A DNA stretch of 64,000 bases from CBDFKJ01 sp965248805. GTDB lineage: Bacteria > Pseudomonadota > Alphaproteobacteria > UBA6615. Positions 52,003 through 60,003 of this stretch are shown piece after piece. The notes under the pieces were generated by a model. It worked only from the letters and a program-made list of their open reading frames with translations. It made no database searches and was not told the origin of the DNA. Numbering within the stretch: the first letter of the stretch is position 1; each line of letters opens with the position of its first letter. A program made the translations under genes and the position numbers. The DNA is taken from the NCBI GenBank assembly GCA_965248805.1, contig CBDFKJ010000003.1, forward strand, positions 62,001 through 126,000, read 5' to 3'.

Positions 52003-52305
52003 ATGAGGATCATCGCGCTCGCGACCCTGAAGCGGGTCATCGAAGCCGGGCCAGCCCATGCCGATGCCCGCGAGCCGGCGATGGCTTGGTACCGCCAGGT
52101 CAAGGCCGCCGACCGGGTGAGCCCCGCCCAGCTCAAGCGGGACATCCGCAGCGCCAGCATCCTCAAGGACGGCCGGACGGTGTTCAACGTCGCCGGCAAC
52201 AAGTACCGCATCGTGGTGTGGATCAACTATTCCTACCGCGTCGTCTACATCCGGTTCATCGGAAGCCACCGGGACTACGACGCCATCGATGCCCAGACAA
52301 TCTGA
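52003..52305 (+). CDS. higB: HigB-family toxin (mRNA interferase)
   Basis: About 100 residues from the ATG at 52003 (another ATG at 51991 is possible). Conserved HigB_toxin features: Ile-Ile-Ala-Leu-Ala-Thr-Leu, Ala-Trp-Tyr-Arg-Gln-Val, Ile-Arg-Ser-Ala-Ser-Ile-Leu, Arg-Thr-Val-Phe-Asn-Val-Ala-Gly-Asn-Lys-Tyr-Arg-Ile-Val-Val, and Tyr-Ile-Arg-Phe-Ile-Gly-Ser-His-Arg-Asp-Tyr-Asp. The family cleaves ribosome-bound mRNA. The toxin-first order and the antitoxin 10 bp downstream match higBA operons. Confidence 0.88.
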   Translation: MRIIALATLKRVIEAGPAHADAREPAMAWYRQVKAADRVSPAQLKRDIRSASILKDGRTVFNVAGNKYRIVVWINYSYRVVYIRFIGSHRDYDAIDAQTI

Positions 52306-52315
52306 GGGTCGAGCC

Positions 52316-52687
52316 ATGGACATTGCACCGATCAAGACCAAGCGGGACCACCAACGGGCACTGAAGGAGATCGAGGGCCTAATGACGGCGAAGCGCAACA
52401 CGCCGGAAGGAGACCGTCTCGACGTCCTTGTAACGCTCGTCGAGGCCTGGGAGGCCAGGCACTGCCCGCCCGACCTTCCGGACCCGGTCGCCGCGATCCG
52501 CTATCACATGGAGCAGAACGGGATGGCGCCCAAGGATCTGGTTCCCTACATCGGCAGCCGCAGCCGGGTCTACGAGGTCCTCAACCGCAAGCGTCCGCTC
52601 AGCCTGAAGATGATCTGGCGCCTGCACCGAGGCTTGGGCATTCCCGCCGAGTCGCTCATCAAGTTGGACGAGCATGCCGCCGCATGA
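52316..52687 (+). CDS. higA: HigA-family antitoxin, XRE-like
   Basis: 123 residues. The C-terminal half holds an HTH (Ile-Arg-Tyr-His-Met-Glu-Gln-Asn-Gly-Met-Ala-Pro-Lys-Asp-Leu-Val-Pro-Tyr-Ile-Gly-Ser-Arg-Ser-Arg, described in segments) followed by Val-Leu-Asn-Arg-Lys-Arg-Pro-Leu-Ser-Leu, typical of COG5499 antitoxins. The N-terminal helix should bind HigB. It probably represses the operon through the palindromes at 51921-51984. Confidence 0.85.
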   Translation: MDIAPIKTKRDHQRALKEIEGLMTAKRNTPEGDRLDVLVTLVEAWEARHCPPDLPDPVAAIRYHMEQNGMAPKDLVPYIGSRSRVYEVLNRKRPLSLKMIWRLHRGLGIPAESLIKLDEHAAA

Positions 52688-52769
52688 AATTCCTTCCAGA
52701 CTTCCGCCCGTACTATGGAAGACAATGAAACGCTTGCGTTCGCAGTAAGTAACTGTCGAGAGGTGAACG

Positions 52770-53245
52770 ATGCCATCCGTCAAAGAGTTCGAGCTGTACC
52801 ACGGTGCGGCGTTGGTCAAGCTGATTCGGGGCGACCGTCCCGTGAGTCTGCACTTGATCGAAACCAAGCCGAAGGAAGCATGGTCAACGTACAAGATCAA
52901 CGACGCTTCCCTGTTGGTTAAGTACAGGACGTTTCCCACTCAGTTAAAGGGTCCTGAAACCAGTTGGTCCTTCTCATTTGGATCGGGAGAGTTAAGCCAG
53001 CTGGGGACCGATGATTACTTCCTTGCGTTGGTCTGCGGACAAACCGATCTCAACAACGTGGACACTATGGAGATTTGCCTTCTTGAGCCCGATCACATCA
53101 AAGCGCTGTTGGACCTCGCGGCAAAAACACACAACCTGAAAGTAGCAGTGAGACCCAAAACAAAGCTTCATGTTTCTTCGGGTTCAGGAAAGGGCAAGAA
53201 AGAAGTCAAGATCTCACGCACCGCTTTCGCCAACTGGGATGTTCC
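52770..53245 (+). pseudogene. Hypothetical protein, 3' end replaced by phage DNA
   Basis: Start at 52770 after GAGAGGTG. About 158 native codons (Phe-Glu-Leu-Tyr-His-Gly-Ala-Ala-Leu-Val-Lys-Leu; Ser-Trp-Ser-Phe-Ser-Phe-Gly; Val-Ser-Ser-Gly-Ser-Gly-Lys-Gly-Lys-Lys) precede the junction. After it the frame runs antisense to a phage gene and becomes meaningless. No family recognised. GC and codon use are somewhat lower than in the surroundings. It follows the TA pair. Confidence 0.6.
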
Positions 53246-53500
53246 TGGCCAGCCGGCGGCGAGATCTTCGAACACATGGCCGGCGGCGAAGATGCGGAGC
53301 GTCTTGCCGTCGAAATCGGCGCCGTCGTCCTTCGGCGCGGCGGCGTATTCGTACTGGAGCGCGCGCTCGCAAGGCACGCCGAGGCGCGAGCCGCCGAGAT
53401 ACGCGCGCGGCGTCTGCGCGGCGTTCCCCGCTTCCAGGCCTGCGTCGATCAGCGCGTTGATGCCCTCGGTGAAGCTGGCCGAATGGTTGTAGTCCAGCAT
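53245..53500 (-). pseudogene. Phage PD-(D/E)XK exonuclease-like protein, N-terminal fragment
   Basis: Begins at 53500 (its ATG overlaps the upstream stop as TGATG). Reads Ser-Ala-Ser-Phe-Thr-Glu-Gly-Ile-Asn...Tyr-Leu-Gly-Gly-Ser-Arg-Leu-Gly-x-Pro-Cys-Glu-Arg-Ala-Leu-Gln-Tyr-Glu and Ile-Phe-Ala-Ala-Gly-His-Val-Phe-Glu-Asp, the opening of RecB/Cas4-type phage exonucleases with the early conserved Cys and His. It is cut at about 53245 before the catalytic core. Confidence 0.65.
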
Positions 53501-53624
53501 CAGGACCGATCCTCCCGGCAATAGCCCCGGGCGGCCGTTTCCGGCGGCAGATTGAGGCCCCGCAGCGCATAGAGCAGCGAGATGAACTCGGGTTCCGTGA
53601 GCCGGCGCTCATTCCCGCCCAGAT

Positions 53625-54915
53625 GGAGACCTCTAACAACCGGCCGATTTGGCGCGGATAAGGGTGTCCTGTTGGCCGATCCGTGCGGCGGGTGGATTTG
53701 ACGGCGTTATTCGTCCGCGGTTTCGTTCTCAGCGGGGTGTTTTTTGGTCATACGGGCGGACTCATGCCATGGCGGCCCTGCGCTCATGGAAGATCAGACG
53801 CTGGAAATTATAGGCGAGGTTGGCGAGGCCTATCTTGGTCTCGGCCCGCTTGAGCCCGATGGTCCGGACGAACAGGCTCATGCGATCCTTCTGCTGGGCG
53901 AAGACATGCTCGACGCGTGCACGGACCGCTGACTTGCGGGCATTGGCCCGGGCGGTCGCCTTGGGCATGGCCCGGCCCGGCGGCTTCTTGCGGTGGATGT
54001 GGGAGATCCGACCCTTGCCCGCCAGCCACGCCTCGTTCGCCTTCGAGCGATAGGCGCTGTCAGCCCACACGCCGGCGGCCAGATTGTCGCCGGTGACGAG
54101 ATGACGCAACATCTTGCCGTCATGGCGGGCGGCATCGGTCACCGCCGAGCCGCGGATGAAGCCGTAGGCCCGATCGATGACGACATGATTCTTGTAGCCG
54201 AACACCGGGATCGCGATGTCGGGCACGCGCCGTTGCGCCCCGGCGGGGTTCTTGCGCCTTCCGGTCTTCACCGTCCACCGCGCGTCTGTGTCCTTCTGCG
54301 CCGCCTTGGCCGGCTGATCGGGCCAGATCTCGGACGCGCTCTTGCCCGCCTTGATCGCCCGCTTCTCGTCATCGCGGTGGCGCTGCTTGGGCGCCGATAC
54401 CAGGGTCGCATCGACGATCTGCCCGCCCATCGCCAGATAGCCGCACCGGCGCAGCTCGCCATCGAAGGCGGCAAACAGCTCATCCATCGCCCCGGCCCGG
54501 ACCAGACGCTCGCGAAAGGTCCAGATGGTGTTCCGGTCCGGCGTCGGCGCTCCGAGATCGAAGCCCAGGAAGCGAAGCCAACTCAAGCGGTCGCGGATCA
54601 GAAACTCCATCCGCTCGTCGCTCACCGTGTGCCGCGCGGCCAGGACCAGAACCTTGAACATCGCCACCGCATCGTAGGCCGGGCGGCCGCCTTTCGATCC
54701 GTCCGAATAGCCCAGCGCCGCCTCAAGCGGTGCGCGGAAAATCTCGAAATCGACAACCTTCGCCAGCACCTCCAACGGATCGCCAGTCGCCGAAAGCTTG
54801 CGCAAATGATCCGGTAAGCCGAACAGGCCAGTCTGCCTCATCAATACCCCCCTCGAATCGAACCGCCGCAGAGAATCACAACAAGGCAAAATTGGCGAGG
54901 TAAATAGAGGCGTCC
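53625..54915 (-). mobile_element. IS5-family insertion sequence, copy 2
   Basis: 1291 bp, AGAT repeats at 53621-53624 and 54916-54919, same ends as 28600-29889. Confidence 0.92.
53762..54841 (-). CDS. IS5-family transposase, intact
   Basis: 359 residues from the ATG at 54841, preceded by GGGGGGTATTG rather than the GAGGAGG of copy 1, so translation may be weaker. The frame is also open upstream into the host gene for 75 codons, which is incidental. The DDE core (Val-Asp-Ala-Thr-Leu-Val; Ala-Asp-Ser-Ala-Tyr-Arg; Val-Glu-His-Val-Phe) is intact, with roughly ten substitutions against copy 1. Confidence 0.9.
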   Translation of the reverse strand: MRQTGLFGLPDHLRKLSATGDPLEVLAKVVDFEIFRAPLEAALGYSDGSKGGRPAYDAVAMFKVLVLAARHTVSDERMEFLIRDRLSWLRFLGFDLGAPTPDRNTIWTFRERLVRAGAMDELFAAFDGELRRCGYLAMGGQIVDATLVSAPKQRHRDDEKRAIKAGKSASEIWPDQPAKAAQKDTDARWTVKTGRRKNPAGAQRRVPDIAIPVFGYKNHVVIDRAYGFIRGSAVTDAARHDGKMLRHLVTGDNLAAGVWADSAYRSKANEAWLAGKGRISHIHRKKPPGRAMPKATARANARKSAVRARVEHVFAQQKDRMSLFVRTIGLKRAETKIGLANLAYNFQRLIFHERRAAMA

Positions 54916-55210
54916 AGATGGCTCCGGGCGGGACCGTTGAGCGCCCGCACCCGCCACCAGGAGAAATCGGCCGCGCGAACCACGTAGAAGGCGGGAAGGC
55001 CCGCCCGTTCGGCGAGGCGCATGAAGGCGCGCGCCGGCTTGCCGTCGAGGTCCCAGGGTGCGGCATGTTCCAGCTTGCACTCGATCAGGGCTACCGGCTC
55101 GCCCGCATGGAACTCCAGGAAGTCGATATCCATCGCCGGACAGTTCCAGCCCCAGCGGCGATGGCGCAGGGAGAGTTCCCGGTCGCGCCAGCCCGAGCGT
55201 TCCTGCCTAA

Positions 55211-55720
55211 CAGCCCGTTGAAGAAGACTGAGTTGATGAAGCATCGGGCGTGATAACAATGGCGGCGGCGAGACCCGGCGCCGGGGGGTTATTGAGGGCG
55301 AGGATAATGATCAGCGATTGTTCCTGTCGCAAGACAAGCAGCAGGACCGCCAAGCCCTTGGCCGCAGCCTCTCGCGGGGTCCCGGCGCCGATCAACTGGC
55401 GCAATAGGACGCCCAGGTTGTGTCCGGCGACGTGGATCAGATAGCGCTTGCTGATGTTCTCGCGCCCGCGCAGCCAAGTGCGGCGCATGCCGCCGCGATC
55501 GAGGACCTGGGCGAAGCCCCGCTCGACCACTTCGGCGCGGAGTTTGAACGCGGCCTTCGCCACGCCCGACAGCAATCGGTTGCGGTTGTTGTAAACGGCC
55601 CGCCGAGCGGCGTCGTCGCCGTGCCAGCGCGAGAGCCCCTTGCCCTTCGGTTCGGCGATGCGGGTCGTCCAGGCGCCGTCGGCAAGGGACTTCAGCACCT
55701 CGCGGCCGAAGTAGCCTTTG
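55211..55720 (-). mobile_element. IS1182-like type B remnant (transposase C-terminal part)
   Basis: 510 bp matching the C-terminal third and right end of type B; preceded by CTAA rather than TTAA. The match stops abruptly at 55720 (after GTAGCCTTTG), where unrelated phage sequence begins. Confidence 0.9.
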
Positions 55721-56000
55721 GCGGCCGTCGTGCGCGGGCATGTCCGCGGGCGGCGTCTTGCGCTGTTCGCGGCGGCGGACGGCGGCGGCGCGGCGCAGGG
55801 TCTTGTGGTGGCCCGAGCGGACGCCGTCGACCAGGGCATCCTGCTCTTCGGGCGGACGGTCGACGATGGCGGCGGCGTCGCTGACCGTGACCAGCCCCTG
55901 ATCGACGGCGTCCTGGAGCAGGGTGCTCCCTCTATCTCGTATCCGGCGGGCATTATTGACGGAACGATGCGTCGTTGAAATCGTTCCAGGCTCCGCTCAT
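55721..56000 (-). pseudogene. Phage gene scraps: gene start plus HTH-like fragment
   Basis: A gene begins at 56000 (ATG overlapping the ATPase stop) with Met-Ser-Gly-Ala-Trp-Ser-Asp-Phe-Asn-Asp-Ala and dies at a TAA after 15 codons. In another frame, 55950-55721 encodes Leu-Leu-Gln-Asp-Ala-Val-Asp-Gln-Gly-Leu-Val-Thr-Val-Ser-Asp-Ala-Ala-Ala-Ile followed by an Arg-rich tail, typical of phage ParB/HTH-type proteins. These look like two different genes joined by deletion. Confidence 0.5.
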
Positions 56001-56902
56001 GGTTGGGGTGCTCCTTCCTCTTGCGTTTCGCTCTGCGGGGTGGACGGGGTGCCGGCGGGCGCGGGGGCGGGGCGGCCAAACTCCAGCCTCTCGCTCGCCG
56101 GTCTGACGGGGCCGCCGATCTTGGTCATCAGGCGGCCGAGATGAGGTTCCTCGATTTGATCGAGACGCCCGCTGCGGTCTTTCGCGGGATAGCCGAAGGG
56201 ATTGAGGGTGCGGCAGACGAAAGCCCGGTAGGGATCGCCGTCGGCCTGGCCGATCTCGGCCATGACGATGACCTCGTCGACGATGCCGGGGAGTTCGTTG
56301 CCGGTCTTCGAGCCCTCAATCTGGGGGGAGAAGACCCGGCGATTGAAGTCGTCGAGCTTCTCGTCGAGGATGCCGACGAACCAGACGTTCTTGCTGCGGG
56401 TGTGCTGCAGGTGGGTGAGCCAGGCGATCATTTCCTGGCCGTGGAGCCCGTAGGCGCCGCGCATGTCGGGCTTGCCGTTGCGGTCCGAGAACGCCTGGGG
56501 CTGGCCCTTGCACCACTGGAAGCAGAGCCGCCCCGCGACCGTGATCGAGTCGATGAACACGGTCTCGTAACGATCGAGCGCGGCCGGATCGCCGAAGCGC
56601 TCGGCCACCGCCTCGTAATGGGCCCGGCTATAGACCTGGTCGTCGCGGAGCGCCGGGTTGGGCCCGCCGATGAAGACCGCGAAATCGCGGCACTCGGACC
56701 AGGTGCGCGGCCGGATGGTGTCGCCGGGCCAGTCCTCGATGGCGAGATCGCCGGCCTCGAGATCGAAGAACAGCGTGGCGCCGGGCTCGAGGGTCCGCAG
56801 CAGCGAGGTCTTGCCAATCCCGGATTTCCCGAAGATGCAACCCTTGATGCCGCGGCGCTCGGCGAGGCGCTCGTCGGCCGAGATGATCGGGAGGCCGCTC
56901 AT
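55997..56902 (-). CDS. Phage AAA ATPase (Sak4-like/AAA_24)
   Basis: 301 residues from the ATG at 56902, overlapping the upstream stop by ATGA. Walker A Gly-Lys-Ser-Gly-Ile-Gly-Lys-Thr-Ser at about 25-33; Walker B-like Glu-Thr-Val-Phe-Ile-Asp-Ser-Ile at about 118; a long RecA-like core, then a Pro-rich tail. Such ATPases in temperate phages act as single-strand annealing or recombination proteins beside exonucleases, which fits the neighbouring nuclease remnants. Intact. Confidence 0.75.
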   Translation of the reverse strand: MSGLPIISADERLAERRGIKGCIFGKSGIGKTSLLRTLEPGATLFFDLEAGDLAIEDWPGDTIRPRTWSECRDFAVFIGGPNPALRDDQVYSRAHYEAVAERFGDPAALDRYETVFIDSITVAGRLCFQWCKGQPQAFSDRNGKPDMRGAYGLHGQEMIAWLTHLQHTRSKNVWFVGILDEKLDDFNRRVFSPQIEGSKTGNELPGIVDEVIVMAEIGQADGDPYRAFVCRTLNPFGYPAKDRSGRLDQIEEPHLGRLMTKIGGPVRPASERLEFGRPAPAPAGTPSTPQSETQEEGAPQP

Positions 56903-57381
56903 TGCCCGTCCTCCTTCGCGAGAGTCAGCTTGAAGACGGGCTTGCCGGTGCGCACCGTGCGGGCGTCTTCGAAGGCGGCGCGGATCGCACTCGGCCAGGC
57001 GGCGTACTTGCGTTCGGGAACCTTGAAGGCGATGTCGACGTACTCGGCCGGATCGTCGCCCTCGGCGCGGATGCGCTCGACCAACACCGCGAACTGGGCC
57101 TGATCCCAATCGACGCGCTTCTGCAGGTCGGCAACGACGATCACGCCGTCCTCGGCCAGCCGGACCGTGCCGGTGTCCTTACCGGCGTTGCGCCGCGCCG
57201 CGTGCGCCTTCTCGGCGAAGTGCAGGCCGATAGCGCCGTCGAGCCATTCCTTGAGCTTCTTGGCGACCGTGAGCGCCGCCTCGGCGTCCTCCTGCAGCAG
57301 CGCCGGCTGCTCGGCCGGCAGGGCGGCGATCTCGCCGTCCGGCATGGCGCGGATGTCCTCGAGATGGATGCGGTTCGACAT
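56899..57381 (-). CDS. Phage hypothetical protein, 160 residues
   Basis: Highly charged, largely helical (Glu-Ala-Ala-Leu-Thr-Val-Ala-Lys-Lys-Leu-Lys-Glu-Trp), with Gly-Lys-Asp-Thr-Gly-Thr-Val-Arg and Pro-Glu-Arg-Lys-Tyr-Ala-Ala-Trp-Pro. Its start overlaps the previous stop (TGATG) and its stop overlaps the ATPase start. The tight coupling marks one phage early operon. Family not named; no catalytic motif seen. Confidence 0.7.
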   Translation of the reverse strand: MSNRIHLEDIRAMPDGEIAALPAEQPALLQEDAEAALTVAKKLKEWLDGAIGLHFAEKAHAARRNAGKDTGTVRLAEDGVIVVADLQKRVDWDQAQFAVLVERIRAEGDDPAEYVDIAFKVPERKYAAWPSAIRAAFEDARTVRTGKPVFKLTLAKEDGQ

Positions 57382-57751
57382 CAGGTTGTCCTCCGACGAT
57401 TCGAAAGGGGAAGGCCTCCCGACGGCGCTTCGCGGGGGCCCGGGCCCGGATCGCGATGTAGCTGTAGTCGGCGTCGCCGTGGCGCTTCTGGACGAGATGA
57501 ACGAGGCCCTGCCTGGAGGCCCGCATGGCGCGGTCCGCGAGACGGTTGAGCTCGTCGCGCGCCGGGTCGTGCGGTGCGTGGAGCCGTTGCTGCCGGTCGA
57601 CGCTGAGATGACCGCGGTGGAGGGTGATCCGGCTCCCCGGATGGGCGGCCCTCAACCATCCCTCGAAACCGGCCACGTCGATGATGAGGGAGGGCGTCCG
57701 TGGACCGGGGATCGGCGCCGCCGGACACGCGCTCAGCGCGAGGTGGTTCAT
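57381..57751 (-). CDS. Phage hypothetical protein, C-terminus uncertain
   Basis: Starts at 57751 (ATG overlapping the preceding stop). Reads Leu-Ile-Ile-Asp-Val-Ala-Gly-Phe-Glu-Gly-Trp-Leu and His-Leu-Val-Gln-Lys-Arg-His-Gly-Asp-Ala-Asp-Tyr-Ser-Tyr-Ile-Ala-Ile. In its own frame it runs 200 bp into the next gene. A one-base change in the CCCCC run near 57440 would instead end it at a TGA that forms a TGATG overlap at 57381, the arrangement used by its neighbours. That end is adopted here, so the gene may be frameshifted. Confidence 0.55.
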
Positions 57752-57846
57752 GCGCCGCGCCCCCGGCCGGCGGCGCCGAAGGCGGGCGAAGGGCGGGATT
57801 CGGGTTCGGCCAGGCGCTCGTCGGCACAGAGGATCGGGAATGCCAT
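57748..57846 (-). CDS. Very small phage ORF resembling the ATPase N-terminus
   Basis: 32 residues, overlapped at both ends (TAATG and ATGA) by its neighbours, as expected of a translated gene in this operon. It opens Phe-Pro-Ile-Leu-Cys-Ala-Asp-Glu-Arg-Leu-Ala-Glu, strikingly like Leu-Pro-Ile-Ile-Ser-Ala-Asp-Glu-Arg-Leu-Ala-Glu of the ATPase at 56902. It may be a leftover from duplication or a short regulatory mimic. Confidence 0.45.
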   Translation of the reverse strand: MAFPILCADERLAEPESRPSPAFGAAGRGRGA

Positions 57847-58154
57847 TACTTGCACCCCGTCATCGCAATCGCGTCGAGAGCATTGTCGGCGCCGAGGGCA
57901 CCACTCTTGCGCGCCCTGTCATGGACGCGGCGCAAGGCGGCGGTCTGGGCATAGATGGACAACGACTTGGCCTGCAACGCCAACTGGGCAAAGGCGATGT
58001 CGTCGATGGAGGCCGTCTCAATGGGCTTTGTTACCTCTGCCCGGCAATTGCCGAGCGGAGGGATACGGATGTTGTCGGGGCCGTCGCCGTGTGCGGAGAC
58101 CAGCCGAAGCGATGCGACCGGTTGGTCCTGACCCGGCAGGATATAGCGATCCAT
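57846..58154 (-). CDS. Phage hypothetical protein, start uncertain
   Basis: About 102 residues if started at 58154. The C-terminal 75 are convincing: Ile-Arg-Ile-Pro-Pro-Leu-Gly-Asn, Ile-Asp-Asp-Ile-Ala-Phe-Ala-Gln-Leu-Ala-Leu-Gln, Ala-Ala-Leu-Arg-Arg-Val-His-Asp-Arg-Ala-Arg-Lys-Ser-Gly. It is the first member of the overlapping operon. Its 5' end overlaps the apparent coding of an opposite-strand remnant, so a junction probably lies near 58060-58110. Confidence 0.5.
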   Translation of the reverse strand: MDRYILPGQDQPVASLRLVSAHGDGPDNIRIPPLGNCRAEVTKPIETASIDDIAFAQLALQAKSLSIYAQTAALRRVHDRARKSGALGADNALDAIAMTGCK

Positions 58155-58909
58155 GCATTGGACGCCCGAAGGCTCTGCACCCTCGTAGCCGGGACCTTCG
58201 GTATTGATCCGGCGTTTGAGGAGATTGCGGGCCTTCGCCAGACTTGGCGGGTTGGCGATTATCATCCCCGGGCCGGGAGACGGTTCCCTCTTTTCCTCGC
58301 CATCCAGAGCGATGCCGCGTCGTCTCGCGATGTCGCCACACAGCTTTGCACCGCCACCGAGGCGCCGTTCATCTTGACGGTCCCGACCGTGCGGTTTTGC
58401 GACCTGTCGGTCGTGGACCTGCTCCGGCGCCAACAATCCAGGCTCGCGGCATTGTCCGACCTGTTCGAGAACGACGGTGCGGGAGAACTCGTGGCTACGG
58501 ACGCCGCGAGGACCTTGTTGGCTGATTTCCACGCGGCGGTGATGCCCGAAGCAGAGCTGGGGCAGCCCAACCGGTTCCCGACGCCGCCCGGAACCAGGTG
58601 GGAGGACATACCGCCGAAGAGGTCGCCACCATCCGATGCAGAGGCGGCATCACGCGCCGTGTGGAACCGGAGCACCTGGACATGAAGAACCGCAAGAACG
58701 GCCGGCCGACGCTCCAGTGGGCCCTGCTTTGGTCGTTCGCCTGCGGCAGCGGCACCGTGTCGTGGAAAGGCCCCGATGCCAGTGTCAGCATCAAACAGCA
58801 GAAGCGGCAGCTGTCAAAAAAGCTGATGGCGTATTTTGGAATCGAAGAGCCGCCGATCGATTGGCACTACGACGACAACGAGTACCGGGCGAGGTTTTCG
58901 ATCAGCTGA
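58100..58909 (+). pseudogene. Hypothetical protein remnant with frameshift
   Basis: The first frame reads Phe-Gly-Ile-Asp-Pro-Ala-Phe-Glu-Glu-Ile-Ala-Gly-Leu-Arg-Gln-Thr-Trp, Phe-Ile-Leu-Thr-Val-Pro-Thr-Val-Arg and Pro-Pro-Gly-Thr-Arg-Trp-Glu-Asp-Ile. One base is missing near 58612, after which Thr-Ala-Glu-Glu-Val-Ala-Thr-Ile-Arg-Cys and Pro-Thr-Leu-Gln-Trp-Ala-Leu-Leu-Trp-Ser-Phe continue to 58909. The 5' end is lost in phage sequence. No family recognised; the C-terminal part may be a winged helix. Confidence 0.5.
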
Positions 58910-59019
58910 CCAAACCACCTGCCATATTTTGATTCCGGTCGCTTTCGCAGGGCAATAAGCGTTCAAAACGGTGAGCAGAAAGAAAATCGTAACATATTGA
59001 TTTATCAAGTGTTTTTGGC

Positions 59020-59038
59020 GGTACCCGAAACGGGTACC
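59020..59038. promoter_or_regulatory. 8-3-8 palindrome GGTACCCG-AAA-CGGGTACC
   Basis: A perfect inverted repeat 107 bp before the gene at 59146, followed 24 bp later by a purine-rich GAGAATATGGGCG segment. It is matched by a second palindrome at 59670-59688 with the same spacing and follow-on sequence. Confidence 0.6.
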
Positions 59039-59068
59039 TCGGCCCAAAGTGCACACCCTTTAGAGAAT

Positions 59069-59149
59069 ATGGGCGAAGAGAGAAAGGAAACGGCCGAAAA
59101 CGACGGTCTGGCCGAGGGCGACGCATCGAGCCTGGAGGCAGCGGCATGA
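59069..59149 (+). CDS. Possible 26-residue leader ORF
   Basis: ATG at 59069, Glu/Ala-rich, stop overlapping the next start (ATGA). It has no ribosome site of note. It could be a leader peptide coupled to the downstream gene, or the tail of a lost gene. Confidence 0.3.
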   Translation: MGEERKETAENDGLAEGDASSLEAAA

Positions 59150-59544
59150 CCATGAGGACCGGCTCGGAGGTGGACACCGTCACCATCCGCATCCCGGTGC
59201 GGTTCGCCCGCCGCGGCGGCCGCAAGTACGTCATCGCGCCCGAGGGCGCCGGTCCCGCGCCCGCGAAACCCGCCCGCGACGAAACCATCATCCGGGCGCT
59301 CGTGAAAGCCCACCGCTGGCGGCGGCGGATCGAGAGCGGCCGGGCAAAATCGATTACCGACCTCGCCGCCCAGGAGGGGGTGACACTTGCCTATGTCTGC
59401 CGCCTGTTGCCGCTCACCTGCCTCGCCCCCGACATCGTCGCCGCGATCCTCGACGGGCGGCAGGCCAAGGGGCTCACCCTCGCCGACTTTCTACGTGATG
59501 TGCCGCTCGCCTGGGAAGACCAACGCGCGGCGTGGGGTCGGTAG
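59146..59544 (+). CDS. Recombinase-associated HTH protein (mobile-element accessory)
   Basis: 132 residues. A basic N-terminal strand region (Ile-Arg-Ile-Pro-Val-Arg-Phe-Ala-Arg-Arg-Gly-Gly-Arg-Lys) is followed by a HTH segment: Ile-Thr-Asp-Leu-Ala-Ala-Gln-Glu-Gly-Val-Thr-Leu-Ala-Tyr-Val-Cys-Arg-Leu-Leu, then Leu-Ala-Pro-Asp-Ile-Val-Ala-Ala-Ile-Leu-Asp-Gly. This family is usually found beside large serine recombinases in alphaproteobacterial mobile elements; no intact recombinase is here. A good GGAG lies upstream. Confidence 0.7.
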   Translation: MTMRTGSEVDTVTIRIPVRFARRGGRKYVIAPEGAGPAPAKPARDETIIRALVKAHRWRRRIESGRAKSITDLAAQEGVTLAYVCRLLPLTCLAPDIVAAILDGRQAKGLTLADFLRDVPLAWEDQRAAWGR

Positions 59545-60003
59545 GAGGCGGGACCCCTTGCGAGCGGTTCCGTTTCCGAACCAGGCGGTTCGACGTGATT
59601 TGCGCTTGCCCAGCGAGCGGCCTTCAAACCCTCGGCCGACGAACGCCTGCTAAGTCCTTGATTCTTGGAGGTACAGTTCAACTGTACCAAATCGCCGAGG
59701 TTTAGTTGTGTTGGAGAATAGGCGCCGAGAGAGAACGAAAACGGGTAAAATTCAGCGCTCCCGGCAGGCCGGAGGTTTAGTTATTCTGGCCGAATGCACA
59801 AGGACCGCGCCGTTCTTGCGGTTCCGCCTGCCCATCAGAGAATGTCACTGACGACGGGAATGGCGGAGCGGCCTGCGCTGGATCGCCGATCGACTCTCGC
59901 ACGCCAACAGTAGGCGAACCGGCCGCTCAGGAGCCAGCCGCAGAAAGACATACAATGTTACGGGCTACCAGGGGGCAGTCCACAAATTCGGCGCGAAGTC
60001 CCT
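59545..60003. other. Intergenic with second palindrome and leader repeat
   Basis: No gene seen. It contains GGTACAGT-TCA-ACTGTACC (59670-59688), then GGAGAATAGGCGCCGAGAGAGAAC 25 bp further on, a diverged copy of the segment at 59062. Two CCGAGGTTTAGTT-type direct repeats occur near 59694 and 59769. It looks like a promoter module whose gene has been lost. Confidence 0.55.

Larger units (their letters stand above)
53500..55206 (-). pseudogene. Phage PD-(D/E)XK nuclease-like gene, interrupted by IS5 and 5'-truncated
   Basis: Pieces 55206-54916 and 53624-53500 rejoin in frame after removing the IS5 and one AGAT repeat. The product has Arg-Glu-Leu-Ser-Leu-Arg-His-Arg-Arg-Trp-Gly-Trp-Asn-Cys-Pro-Ala, Asp-Ile-Asp-Phe-Leu-Glu, Val-Ala-Leu-Ile-Glu-Cys-Lys (an Asp..Glu-x-Lys pattern), and Trp-Trp-Arg-Val-Arg-Ala-Leu-Asn. 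The first few codons were removed by the type-B IS remnant at 55211. Nuclease identity is inferred from the motif only. Confidence 0.65.
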
